From: CAYQQO01 sp964420115
GTDB lineage: Bacteria > Patescibacteriota > Minisyncoccia > Portnoybacterales > UBA2143
NCBI GenBank assembly: GCA_964420115.1
Contig: CAYQQO010000001.1
Span: 57,362-121,361 of the forward strand
Direction: 5' to 3'
DNA length: 64,000 bases
The notes beneath the pieces were generated by a model. That model made no database searches, had not been told where the DNA came from, and was given only the letters and a program-made list of their open reading frames with translations. Position numbers and translations under genes: made by a program. Shown here piece after piece: positions 57,429 to 64,000 of the stretch (positions are counted from its first letter, which is position 1; every line of letters begins with the position of its first letter).

Positions 57429-58244
57429 ATGCCGGAACTACCAGAAGTAGAAACAATTAAAAGACAGTTAAGTAGAAAAATTTTAGGCAAACGCATCAAG
57501 TCGGTAGATGTTAATTTGGAAAAAATTATCAAATTGCCGGTAAAAGAATTTAAAAAAATTGTCACAGGGGCGAAAATAAAGAGGATTGTCAGGCGGGCCA
57601 AATTACTAATTTTTAATTTAGACAATAATTATTCTTTAATAATTCATTTAAAAATGTCTGGCCAACTGATTATAGACGGAGAGAAAACAAAACACAGTCA
57701 TTTAGTTTATTATTTTGATGATAATACTTTCTTAATTCACAATGATTTTCGTCAGTTTGGCTTTATTAAGGTTGTTCCTCAAAAAGAATTAAACAATTAT
57801 TTGGCCAAAGAAAAGTACGGCCCTGAACCACTAACAAAAGAATTTACTCTTAATTTGTTTGAAAATCTTTTAGACAAAAGAAAGAGATCAAAAATCAAGC
57901 CATTGTTGATGGACCAGAAGTTTATTGTCGGCATTGGCAATCTTTACGCTGATGAGATTCTCTTTTTTGCCAAAGTTCTGCCGACTAGAATTGCTAAGAC
58001 GCTTAAAAAATCAGAGATTAAAAAAATTTATCAAGGGATAAAAAAAATTTTGCCAGCCGCTATTTCTAAAAGGGGCAGTTCAGCTGACGCTTATCTTGAC
58101 GCTAAAGGCAAGAAGGGGGGTTATATGCCCTTAATCAAGGTTTATCAAAGAGAAAATAAGCCCTGCTATATTTGTAAAACGAAAATTAAAAGAATAAAAA
58201 TAAACAGCCGTTCTGCTCATTTCTGTCCGAGGTGCCAAAGGTAG
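57429..58244 (+). CDS. mutM: Formamidopyrimidine-DNA glycosylase
   Basis: 271 residues. The mandatory N-terminus PELPEVETIKRQL gives the catalytic Pro2 and Glu3; HLKMSGQL supplies the Lys of the N-terminal domain; GIGNLYADEILF is the H2TH region; and CYICKTKI...FCPRCQR is the intact C-terminal zinc finger. It excises 8-oxoguanine and ring-opened purines. It closes the frr-to-mutM run. Confidence 0.96.
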   Translation: MPELPEVETIKRQLSRKILGKRIKSVDVNLEKIIKLPVKEFKKIVTGAKIKRIVRRAKLLIFNLDNNYSLIIHLKMSGQLIIDGEKTKHSHLVYYFDDNTFLIHNDFRQFGFIKVVPQKELNNYLAKEKYGPEPLTKEFTLNLFENLLDKRKRSKIKPLLMDQKFIVGIGNLYADEILFFAKVLPTRIAKTLKKSEIKKIYQGIKKILPAAISKRGSSADAYLDAKGKKGGYMPLIKVYQRENKPCYICKTKIKRIKINSRSAHFCPRCQR

Positions 58245-58383
58245 TTTAATAAAAAAAACTTCTACCGCTTTTTGCGGCTAGGGCGAGCTTGGAACAAGCA
58301 TATATAGGCGGGAGTTTCTGATTGGAGGAATAGCTTGATGTCAAGTAAAAATTTATTTTTAATAAACTGTTAAAGTAAAAGAC

Positions 58384-59580
58384 ATTCTAAAATTTCCAAA
58401 CAATTTTTATTGGGGGGCTGCTATTTCTTCTCATCAAGTGGAGGGCGGCAATATTAATAATTGGTCCCAGTGGGAAAAGGAAAATGCCAAATGGTTGACT
58501 AAAAAAGCTGGGAAATACTGGGAGAACTGGCAGAAAAAAAAATTCCCGGAAATGTTTGAGGAAAAAAACTATATTTCTTCGCGCACCTGCGATCATTACC
58601 ATCGCTTTAATGAGGATTTTGATTTAGCAAAAGAAATGGGTCATAATGCTCATCGTTTTTCTGTTGAATGGTCGCGAATTGAGCCCCAAAAAGGGAAAAT
58701 TGACGAAAAAGAAATAGAGCATTACAGGGAGGTTGTTTTAGCTTTAAAAAAAAGAGGACTGGAGCCGTTTATAACGCTTTATCACTGGACGCTTCCTTTG
58801 TGGTTGAGTGATGCAGGCGGCTGGCTTAATCCAAGAAGTCCATATTATTTTGACCGCTTTGTTAAAATCATCAGTGAAAAATTATTTGATCAAGTTAATT
58901 TCTGGATAACCATTAATGAGCCAAATGTTTACGCTTCTAATTCATATTTAAGAGGCGTTTGGCCTCCGCAAAAGAAAAGTTTTTTTAAGTATTTTAAAGT
59001 TTTAAATAATTTAGCCGAGGCGCATCGCTTGGCTTACAAATCACTCCATTTAATTGATCTGGATTGTTCTGTCGGTATTTCAAAAAACAATGTTTTTTTT
59101 GAGAAAAGTTTTTTATACGACTATTTCTGGAATAAATATTTTTTAAAAAAAATTAGCGGCAAACAGGATTTTATCGGCCTCAATTACTATTTCCATCACA
59201 GCTTTTTTAAAAAAAGAAAACTGCCTAAAACTGATATGGGCCGGGGATATTATCCAAAAGGGATTTATCATCTCTTAAAAGATTTAAAAAAATACAAAAA
59301 ACCAATCTATATTACAGAAAACGGATTAGCTGACAAAGATGATAAACAAAGAGAAAAGTTTATTAAAGAGCATTTATTCTGGGTTTACAAAGCTATAAAA
59401 GAGGGAGTTGATGTTGGCGGTTATTTGTATTGGTCTTTATTGGATAATTTTGAATGGGACAAGGGTTTTTGGCCGAGATTCGGCTTGATAGAAGTAGATT
59501 ACAAAACATTTGAGAGGCGGGTTCGCAAAAGCGCTCTTTCTTACGCTGAAATTTGTAAAAGGAACGCTATTGAAGAATAA
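58384..59580 (+). CDS. Family 1 glycoside hydrolase (beta-glucosidase/galactosidase), apparent ATT start
   Basis: 398 residues if translation starts at ATT 58384, which gives LKFPNNFYWGAAISSHQVEG, the expected GH1 N-terminus with the glycone-binding Gln. The only ordinary start codon, GTG 58438, would cut off that strand, and a stop lies in frame at 58363 with no ATG, GTG or TTG between. The acid/base Glu is in TINEPNVYASN and the nucleophile in YITENGLADK; SLLDNFEWDKGFWPRFGL is the aglycone-side signature. No signal peptide. It is shorter than the usual 440-450 residues through internal gaps. It is followed by a DMT transporter and another hydrolase. Confidence 0.82.
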   Translation: MLKFPNNFYWGAAISSHQVEGGNINNWSQWEKENAKWLTKKAGKYWENWQKKKFPEMFEEKNYISSRTCDHYHRFNEDFDLAKEMGHNAHRFSVEWSRIEPQKGKIDEKEIEHYREVVLALKKRGLEPFITLYHWTLPLWLSDAGGWLNPRSPYYFDRFVKIISEKLFDQVNFWITINEPNVYASNSYLRGVWPPQKKSFFKYFKVLNNLAEAHRLAYKSLHLIDLDCSVGISKNNVFFEKSFLYDYFWNKYFLKKISGKQDFIGLNYYFHHSFFKKRKLPKTDMGRGYYPKGIYHLLKDLKKYKKPIYITENGLADKDDKQREKFIKEHLFWVYKAIKEGVDVGGYLYWSLLDNFEWDKGFWPRFGLIEVDYKTFERRVRKSALSYAEICKRNAIEE

Positions 59581-59598
59581 ATTAAAAGCACTATATTT

Positions 59599-60486
59599 AT
59601 GAACTGGATTTTAATCGCCCTTTTGGCATATTTTATCTTTGCTGTGGTAGCGATTATTGATAAATTTTTGCTGACAAAAGCCATTCCCAGTCCTATCTCT
59701 TACGCTTTTTATGTCGGCCTTTTAAGTTTCTTTGTTGTTTTCTTTATCCCTTTTGGCTTTTCTCTTTTACCTTTGCCTCTTGTTTTGTTAGCTCTTTTAA
59801 CCGGCGCTGTTTTTTTAGGCGCTTTAATATTTTTTTATCAGGGAGTTTATAAAGAAGAAGTTTCAAGGGTGGTGATGATTATTGGAGGACTGACGCCAAT
59901 TTTTATCTTTTTGCTTTCTTTTGTTTTTTTAGGAGAGAGATTGGCCCAAAGAGAAATTTTAGCTTTTTTAGTTTTAATTTTAGGGACAATTTTAATTACT
60001 TTTAAAAAAGGCGTCAGATACAAAGCCAAGGGTCTTTTTTCAATACTTTTAGCGGCTTTTTTGTTTGCCCTTCACGCGGTAATGATTAAGTATATATTTT
60101 TGCAGGAGGATTTTTTAAACGTCTTTATTTGGACCCGTTGGGGAAGTTTTTTAGCCGCTTTTCTTCTTCTTATTCCAGCTAATAACCGCCGTTTAATTTT
60201 TAAGAGCGGCAAGAAAGTAAAAACGAAAAACAGCTTTCTTTTGGTCGGCGGCAAGGCCTTGTCAGGGGTTGGTTTTGTCTTTGTAAATTACGCTATTTTT
60301 CAAGAGAGCGTTACTTTAGTTAACGCTATAGAGGGCTCAAGGTTTGCTTTCGTTTTTTTAATTACTTTGGCTATTTCTTTGGTTGCCCCGCATGTTTTAA
60401 AAGAGGAAATTAAAACAAGCGTTTTAATTAGAAAAATCATTGCTGTTTTTCTAATTGGTCTTGGTTTAGCTATTCTTGCTTTTTGA
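59599..60486 (+). CDS. EamA/DMT-superfamily transporter
   Basis: 295 residues with ten predicted membrane helices in two EamA-like halves: GGLTPIFIFLLSFVFLGERL closes the first half, and AIFQESVTLVNAIEGSRFAF with an ending LKEEIKTSVLIRKIIAVFLI the second. DMT carriers export or import metabolites such as sugars or amino acids. The flanking genes are glycoside hydrolases, so a sugar-related substrate is plausible but unproven. It starts 18 bases after the GH1 stop. Confidence 0.82.
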   Translation: MNWILIALLAYFIFAVVAIIDKFLLTKAIPSPISYAFYVGLLSFFVVFFIPFGFSLLPLPLVLLALLTGAVFLGALIFFYQGVYKEEVSRVVMIIGGLTPIFIFLLSFVFLGERLAQREILAFLVLILGTILITFKKGVRYKAKGLFSILLAAFLFALHAVMIKYIFLQEDFLNVFIWTRWGSFLAAFLLLIPANNRRLIFKSGKKVKTKNSFLLVGGKALSGVGFVFVNYAIFQESVTLVNAIEGSRFAFVFLITLAISLVAPHVLKEEIKTSVLIRKIIAVFLIGLGLAILAF

Positions 60487-60489
60487 TTT

Positions 60490-61527
60490 ATGAAAATACT
60501 AAAAATTATTAAATCAATTCTTAGGATTCTCGGTCTGTTAACAGCTGTTTTTGTTGTTTTATTTATCGCTCTTTCAATATGTATGACTACTGGTAAAGCA
60601 GAGCCGGCTGATAAGGTTAATTTTGGCGTAACATACAGCAAGCTTTTTACCGAGCAAATGGGCCTTGACTGGCAAGAGGCATATTTAGCTATTTTAGATG
60701 ATTTAGGAGTAAAAAAAATTCGCTTGGTCGCTTACTGGCATGAAATTGAAAAAGAACAGGGCCAGTATTTATTTGATGACTTGGATTGGCAAATAGAGGA
60801 GGCAGAAAAAAGAGGAGCAGAGATTATTTTGGTTATGGGCAGGAGACTGCCCCGCTGGCCAGAATGTCATATTCCGGAGTGGGCAAAGGGTTTGGATGAG
60901 GCGGGCCAGCAAAAAAAGATTTTAGATATTATTGAAAAGATTATTAACCGCTACAAAGAAAAAGATATTATTTGGGCCTGGCAGGTGGAAAATGAGCCTT
61001 TTTTGAAAAATTTTGGTGAATGTCCAAAGCTTGATATAAAATTCTTGGAAAAAGAAGTTGATTTAGTTAGAAAATTGGACACAAAAGCTAGGCCGATTAT
61101 TATGACCACTAGCGGAGAATTAAGCAGCTGGCTCCAGGCGGCTTCCCGCGGCGATGTTTTAGGGACCACTCTTTACAGGGTTATTTACAATGATTATGTC
61201 GGCTATTTTGAATATCCTTTGCCGCCTGTTTTTTATCACAAAAGAGCCCAGTTTGTAAAAAAGATAACCGGCATAGAAAAAGTTATTATTATTGAACTTC
61301 AAGCAGAGCCATGGGGGCCAAAACTTCTTTTTGAGACAAGCCAGAAAGAACAAGCTAAGTCAATGGATATTGAGCGGTTTAGAAATACAATTAATTATAC
61401 ATACCAAACAGGGTATGATGAGGCATATTTATGGGGGGCTGAATGGTGGTATTGGATGAAAGAAACGCATGACAATGATGCTTTTTGGCAGGAAGCCAAG
61501 AAGTTGTGGCAGACCAGCGTGTTTTAG
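60490..61527 (+). CDS. Membrane-anchored GH-A clan glycoside hydrolase-like protein
   Basis: 345 residues. An N-terminal anchor (LGLLTAVFVVLFIALSICMT) is followed by a TIM barrel: VKKIRLVAYWHEIEKEQGQY, WAWQVENEPFLKNFGE with the acid/base Glu at the end of strand 4, and VIIIELQAEPWGP with a likely nucleophile Glu at strand 7, then YLWGAEWWYWMKE. That is the GH-A pattern (GH5/GH39-like). It begins three bases after the transporter. It is probably exposed at the outer face of the membrane. The exact family and substrate are open. Confidence 0.75.
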   Translation: MKILKIIKSILRILGLLTAVFVVLFIALSICMTTGKAEPADKVNFGVTYSKLFTEQMGLDWQEAYLAILDDLGVKKIRLVAYWHEIEKEQGQYLFDDLDWQIEEAEKRGAEIILVMGRRLPRWPECHIPEWAKGLDEAGQQKKILDIIEKIINRYKEKDIIWAWQVENEPFLKNFGECPKLDIKFLEKEVDLVRKLDTKARPIIMTTSGELSSWLQAASRGDVLGTTLYRVIYNDYVGYFEYPLPPVFYHKRAQFVKKITGIEKVIIIELQAEPWGPKLLFETSQKEQAKSMDIERFRNTINYTYQTGYDEAYLWGAEWWYWMKETHDNDAFWQEAKKLWQTSVF

Positions 61528-61533
61528 ATACAC

Positions 61534-62509
61534 ACATTTTGCACTCCAATTAAGGTAATTTAAGGGCTTAATTAGGAGTCAACCTGTTTAATCCGCAGTG
61601 CTTTGTATTATTGTATTCTTCGTTCCACATTTTAATCTTTTCTTTTAATTCTTTTAATGTTTTAAACCTATTTCTATCATAGAACATTTCCTGGTCTGTC
61701 CTGTGAGATCTTTCTACTTTGCCATTCTGAGCTGGTTTTCCAGGATATATTAAGTAGTGAATAATATTGTGTTTCTGGCATAAAAGGTCAAAAGCGTGCA
61801 ATCTGGGATTCATAGGATCAGATGATTTAAGATACCCGGTGTATCTATTGGTAAAATTACTTCCATTATCTGTTTTAATTGATCTGATTCTAAACGGGGC
61901 TACTCTAATTAACTCTTCTAAGAAATCTATTGAATCAGAATTAGAATAATTATCATAAATTTTCAAATATCTTCACCTGGAAGCGCAATCTATGGCTGTA
62001 AACTGGTAATACTCCCTATTTTCAACCAAATCTGGGACATATTTAACATCTATCTCTACTAATTCTCCTTTAGTTAAGGGAACTTTAATGTATTTGTATT
62101 TCAGCTTTCTAACTCTGTATTTTCTTGTTAATCCTTCAGACTTAATTATCTTTTGAATAGTCTGATGATGCGTTTTAATTCCTTCTTCCTCTAAGTACCA
62201 CATAATCTTTAATGAGCATTTTCCTTTATCTTTTCTTAATTCAATAATTCTCTCTTTAACCCTAATAAGGGTTTCTTTGGGATTGCTTTTAGGCCTTCTG
62301 GATCTGTTTTCTAATCCATTTATACCACGCGTCCTAAAAGCAGACAACCAATACTTTAGAGATCTTTCGCTAAATGGACACACCTTGGCCGTATCCTTAA
62401 TTGATACCTCTTTATCTAAGATAGGTTTAATCCATCTATATTTCTCTTCTTTTGTTGATTTGGGCATAATTTTCATATGCCCTTACTTTACTCTAAAAGT
62501 GCAATATGT
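61534..62509 (-). mobile_element. IS481-like insertion sequence with 12-bp inverted ends
   Basis: ACATTTTGCACT (61534-61545) and AGTGCAATATGT (62498-62509) are inverted repeats matching 11 of 12. They bound a single transposase frame on the minus strand interrupted by one stop codon. A target duplication is not obvious. Confidence 0.75.
61568..62476 (-). pseudogene. DDE transposase interrupted by a single in-frame TGA
   Basis: From ATG 62476: an N-terminal HTH region (KDTAKVCPFSERSLKYWLSA), then the integrase core starting VEIDVKYVPDL. After AIDCASR comes TGA at 61975-61973, then RYLKIYDNYSNSDSIDFLEE in the same frame, continuing to TDNGSNFTNRYTGYL and KPAQNGKVERSHRT and stopping after LNRLTPN. 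Trp is expected at the stop (ASRWRYxxIYD), so it is a TGG to TGA change. Everything else, including the three DDE acidic residues, looks intact. It is related to the remnant at 25730-26577. Confidence 0.88.
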
Positions 62510-62528
62510 TATGGACGGATACAGGCTC

Positions 62529-62557
62529 TTGACTACAGAATGATAGTTTGTGATAAT
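62529..62557 (+). promoter_or_regulatory. Promoter before the paralogous small-gene pair
   Basis: TTGACT (62529-62534), 17 bases, GATAAT (62552-62557), about 38 bases before the ATG at 62596; the leader carries AAGGGAGAG. Confidence 0.5.
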
Positions 62558-62595
62558 AACAATATGGTTTTTTAACATATAAGGGAGAGACGAAT

Positions 62596-62859
62596 ATGGG
62601 GCAAGCGGTTGGGATAGAAGAAGAGGTTGAGATTTTGGAGGCCAGTATTTTAAATGAAATTATCTGGCTTCGAGTTAAGGCCGGGCCGTTTGAGATATTT
62701 TTTAAGAATGTGGACGGCGAGCCGGTAAAAATCAGGGCCAATCGTCCTGACAGGAAAGTGATTTACGACCCAATGGATGGAGTTATCTCTTCATATCTAG
62801 CCAGAGAAGCAACAAGGAAGGCGCGTTGGTTCTTGAGTAATAGAGTTTTAGAAAAATAA
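62596..62859 (+). CDS. Uncharacterised 87-aa protein, paralogue of the next gene
   Basis: I recognise no family. Residues 8-35 (EVEILEASILNEIIWLRVKA, then GPFEIFFK) align with residues 4-30 of the next protein. The middle is basic (KIRANRPDRK) and the end is helical (REATRKARWFLSNRVLEK). A strong ribosome-binding site, AAGGGAGAG, precedes the ATG at good distance, unlike most genes in this window. No signal peptide or membrane helix. It directly follows an insertion sequence and may share a transcript with the next gene. Confidence 0.65.
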   Translation: MGQAVGIEEEVEILEASILNEIIWLRVKAGPFEIFFKNVDGEPVKIRANRPDRKVIYDPMDGVISSYLAREATRKARWFLSNRVLEK

Positions 62860-62891
62860 ACCACTAAACTCGAGCCGTTGAGGAGGAAGGA

Positions 62892-63197
62892 ATGGCAGAA
62901 AAGACAGAAGTTCTTGAGGGGCCGACAGAAGACGGAGTAATTTGGATAAAGGCGGGGCCTTTTGTTATATCGTTGCAGAAGGCCGGAAAAAAGATTTATC
63001 GTCGGTGCGCCTGGCGTACCGACAAAGACAGAATGGAGGAGGTTGCAGAGGCGAGGCCGCCCAAACACTTAATGAGAGCGGCCTACAAGACGGCTGGCCG
63101 GGCGTTTGCCAAGGCCAAACTGGTCACGCCGGAAATGCTCGCCGGCGCAGCGGCGGCAGAGGTGCGTCACAGGGCAGTTCTCGGCGACGACTATTAA
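62892..63197 (+). CDS. Uncharacterised 101-aa protein, paralogue of the previous gene
   Basis: Residues 4-30 (KTEVLEGPTEDGVIWIKAGP, then FVISLQK) match the previous protein: both have (I/V)LE, (I/V)IW and KAGPF. The C-terminal half differs: it is Ala/Arg-rich and helical (RAAYKTAGRAFAKAK, GAAAAEVRHRA). Its DNA is visibly richer in G and C than the neighbours. GAGGAGGAAGGA just before the ATG is a near-ideal ribosome-binding site. The terminator at 63218 closes the pair. Function unknown. Confidence 0.68.
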   Translation: MAEKTEVLEGPTEDGVIWIKAGPFVISLQKAGKKIYRRCAWRTDKDRMEEVAEARPPKHLMRAAYKTAGRAFAKAKLVTPEMLAGAAAAEVRHRAVLGDDY

Positions 63198-63217
63198 ACT
63201 TTTTCCCAAAATCAAAC

Positions 63218-63250
63218 AAGGCCGTTGGCAAAAAAACCAATGGCCTTTTT
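63218..63250 (+). terminator. Intrinsic terminator after the paralogous pair
   Basis: AAGGCCGTTGG (63218-63228) pairs with CCAATGGCCTT (63237-63247), with one G-T position, loop CAAAAAAA, and runs into TTTTT. Confidence 0.88.
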
Positions 63251-63252
63251 CC

Positions 63253-63281
63253 TTGCCTATTTATTGATCACTCTTTAGAAT
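63253..63281 (+). promoter_or_regulatory. Promoter of the TrmH-family gene, leaderless spacing
   Basis: TTGCCT (63253-63258), 17 bases, TAGAAT (63276-63281), 7 bases before ATG 63289. It starts right after the terminator. Confidence 0.52.
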
Positions 63282-63288
63282 AAAATTA

Positions 63289-63765
63289 ATGGAAAAGAAG
63301 AAAAAAATGCCTTTTTTTGTTGTCTGCGATAATATTCGCAGTTTGGAAAATATCGGCTCTGTGTTTAGAACAGCTGACGCTTTAAAGGTTGATAAAATAT
63401 ATTTAACAGGTATTTGCGGCAGGCCGCCGCATGATAAAATTTCTAAAACCGCTTTAGGGGCGGAGAAAAATGTTTTGTGGGAATATCACTTACAAATTTG
63501 GCGGCTGATTGATAACCTTAAAAAAGAAGGAGTTAATATCATCGCTTTGGAGCAGACAAAAAATAGTGTTTCTTATACAAAATACAGGCCAAAATTCCCT
63601 CTGGCTTTGGTAATTGGCAATGAAATTAAAGGCGTTTCAAAAAGCGTTTTAAAAAAAACTGATAAAACAATTTATCTGCCAATGCTGGGCAAAAAAGAGT
63701 CGTTAAACGCGGCTGTTTCTTTTGGAGTGGCCGGGTATTGGATTAATAATTGGAGAGTGAAATGA
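63289..63765 (+). CDS. TrmH/SpoU-family tRNA/rRNA 2'-O-methyltransferase
   Basis: 158 residues of SPOUT knotted fold. The three signatures are present: ENIGSVFRTADA near residue 20, LALVIGNEIKGVSKSVL near 105 and IYLPMLGKKESLNAAVSFGV near 125. No N-terminal substrate-binding domain, so it is a minimal SpoU protein. It methylates a ribose 2'-OH of tRNA or rRNA with SAM; the position cannot be read. Its stop overlaps the tgt ATG as ATGA, so the two RNA-modification genes are coupled. Confidence 0.92.
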   Translation: MEKKKKMPFFVVCDNIRSLENIGSVFRTADALKVDKIYLTGICGRPPHDKISKTALGAEKNVLWEYHLQIWRLIDNLKKEGVNIIALEQTKNSVSYTKYRPKFPLALVIGNEIKGVSKSVLKKTDKTIYLPMLGKKESLNAAVSFGVAGYWINNWRVK

Positions 63766-63968
63766 ATTTTAAAATAACAAAAAAGCACAAAAAATCAAAA
63801 GCCCGTTTAGGAATAATTAAAACTCCCCACGGCGATATTAAAACACCGGCTTTTTTGCCTGTGGCGACAAAAGCGACAGTTAAAAGTCTGACTCCGGAGG
63901 ATATAAAAGAGATTGGCTATGAGGCGGTTTTAGCTAATGCATATCATTGGGTAAAGTTTGAAAAGTGA
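63762..63968 (+). pseudogene. tgt: Queuine tRNA-ribosyltransferase, N-terminal fragment
   Basis: 68 residues beginning MNFKITKKHKKSKARLGIIK and TPHGDIKTPAFLPVATKATV, the strong N-terminal signature of Tgt, up to VLANAYH near residue 62. In the family this is followed by L-x-L-R/K-P-G; here it reads WVKFEK and stops. The catalytic Asp residues and zinc site, normally around residues 90-320, are absent. The last 32 bases of the window show a small hairpin (ATGATA / TATCAT) and no continuation. It is either a truncated gene or a sequence or assembly discontinuity close to the end. Confidence 0.7.
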
Positions 63969-64000
63969 ACCAAAAATGATAAAATTCTATCATCGTGAAT

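Noticed and set aside
58245..58383. tRNA or small RNA in the mutM-GH1 spacer
   Set aside because: No cloverleaf, CCA-side acceptor or T-loop sequence was found; the spacer shows no stable structure I can support.
61973..61975. TGA recoded as Trp or Gly (as in some CPR lineages)
   Set aside because: TGA ends genuine genes such as those at 8971 and 63289, and no other conserved gene in the window carries internal TGA.
62942..63283. 113-aa ORF overlapping the second paralogue
   Set aside because: It is a different frame of the G+C-rich gene at 62892, lacks a ribosome-binding site and runs through the terminator.

Overview
The window looks like a chromosomal piece from a Patescibacteria/CPR bacterium, probably of the Parcubacteria type. 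This is inferred from AT-rich DNA with very tight gene packing, unusually short AlaS (616 aa) and ProS (411 aa), the baseplate-J-like membrane protein, an orphan sigma region 4/HARE-HTH protein, lysine-rich extensions on ribosomal proteins, and several proteins recognisable only as CPR families. The code is the standard one: TGG encodes Trp throughout and TGA ends real genes. No rRNA, tRNA or CRISPR array was seen. A 100-base N run at 19843-19942 shows this is a scaffold.

Layout. 1-14.3 kb is a surface-glycan locus: flippase, GT-C and GT2 glycosyltransferases, UPF0104-type membrane protein, three consecutive cobalamin-type radical SAM enzymes, a GMC-like oxidoreductase with a four-Cys insert, a class 2-like dihydroorotate dehydrogenase, a DegT-type aminotransferase and a UndP-sugar phosphotransferase. 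14.4-18.2 kb encodes two secreted proteins, a seven-repeat propeller and an HExxH metalloprotease, sharing a C-terminal domain. 18.2-24.7 kb has murB, hpf, a 75-bp tandem repeat broken by the gap, a tiny histone-like gene, speD, a prepilin, secA and a papain-like hydrolase. 24.7-27.2 kb is a graveyard of three broken insertion sequences. 27.2-36 kb has secD-secF, the sigma/HARE protein, a TraG-like ATPase with membrane partner, a holin-like protein and alaS. 36-37.8 kb holds a possibly truncated dockerin-type protein and a decayed ORF. 37.9-45.5 kb runs from an FtsA/PilM-like ATPase and the baseplate-J-like protein into infA-rpmJ-rpsM-rpsK-rpsD-rpoA-rplQ-rplM-rpsI. 45.6-58.2 kb is envelope and housekeeping: PEGA protein, murA, two mreB genes, two GT4 genes, holB, frr, rseP, proS, mutM. 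58.4-61.5 kb is a carbohydrate cluster (GH1, DMT transporter, GH-A hydrolase). 61.5-64 kb has a fourth broken IS, a pair of paralogous small genes, a TrmH-family methylase and a truncated tgt.

How it fits together: the first 18 kb and the 46-51 kb block build and export surface polymers, SecA/SecDF and RseP serve the membrane, and MurA/MurB/MreB shape the wall. Two signals run across the window. Many first-in-operon genes have their -10 box only 6-9 nt before the start codon, which implies leaderless mRNAs, while a few genes carry strong Shine-Dalgarno sites. The second is decay and insertion: every transposase is broken by a readable lesion, and palindromic repeats appear to sit in frame in the interdomain linkers of two neighbouring glycosyltransferases.
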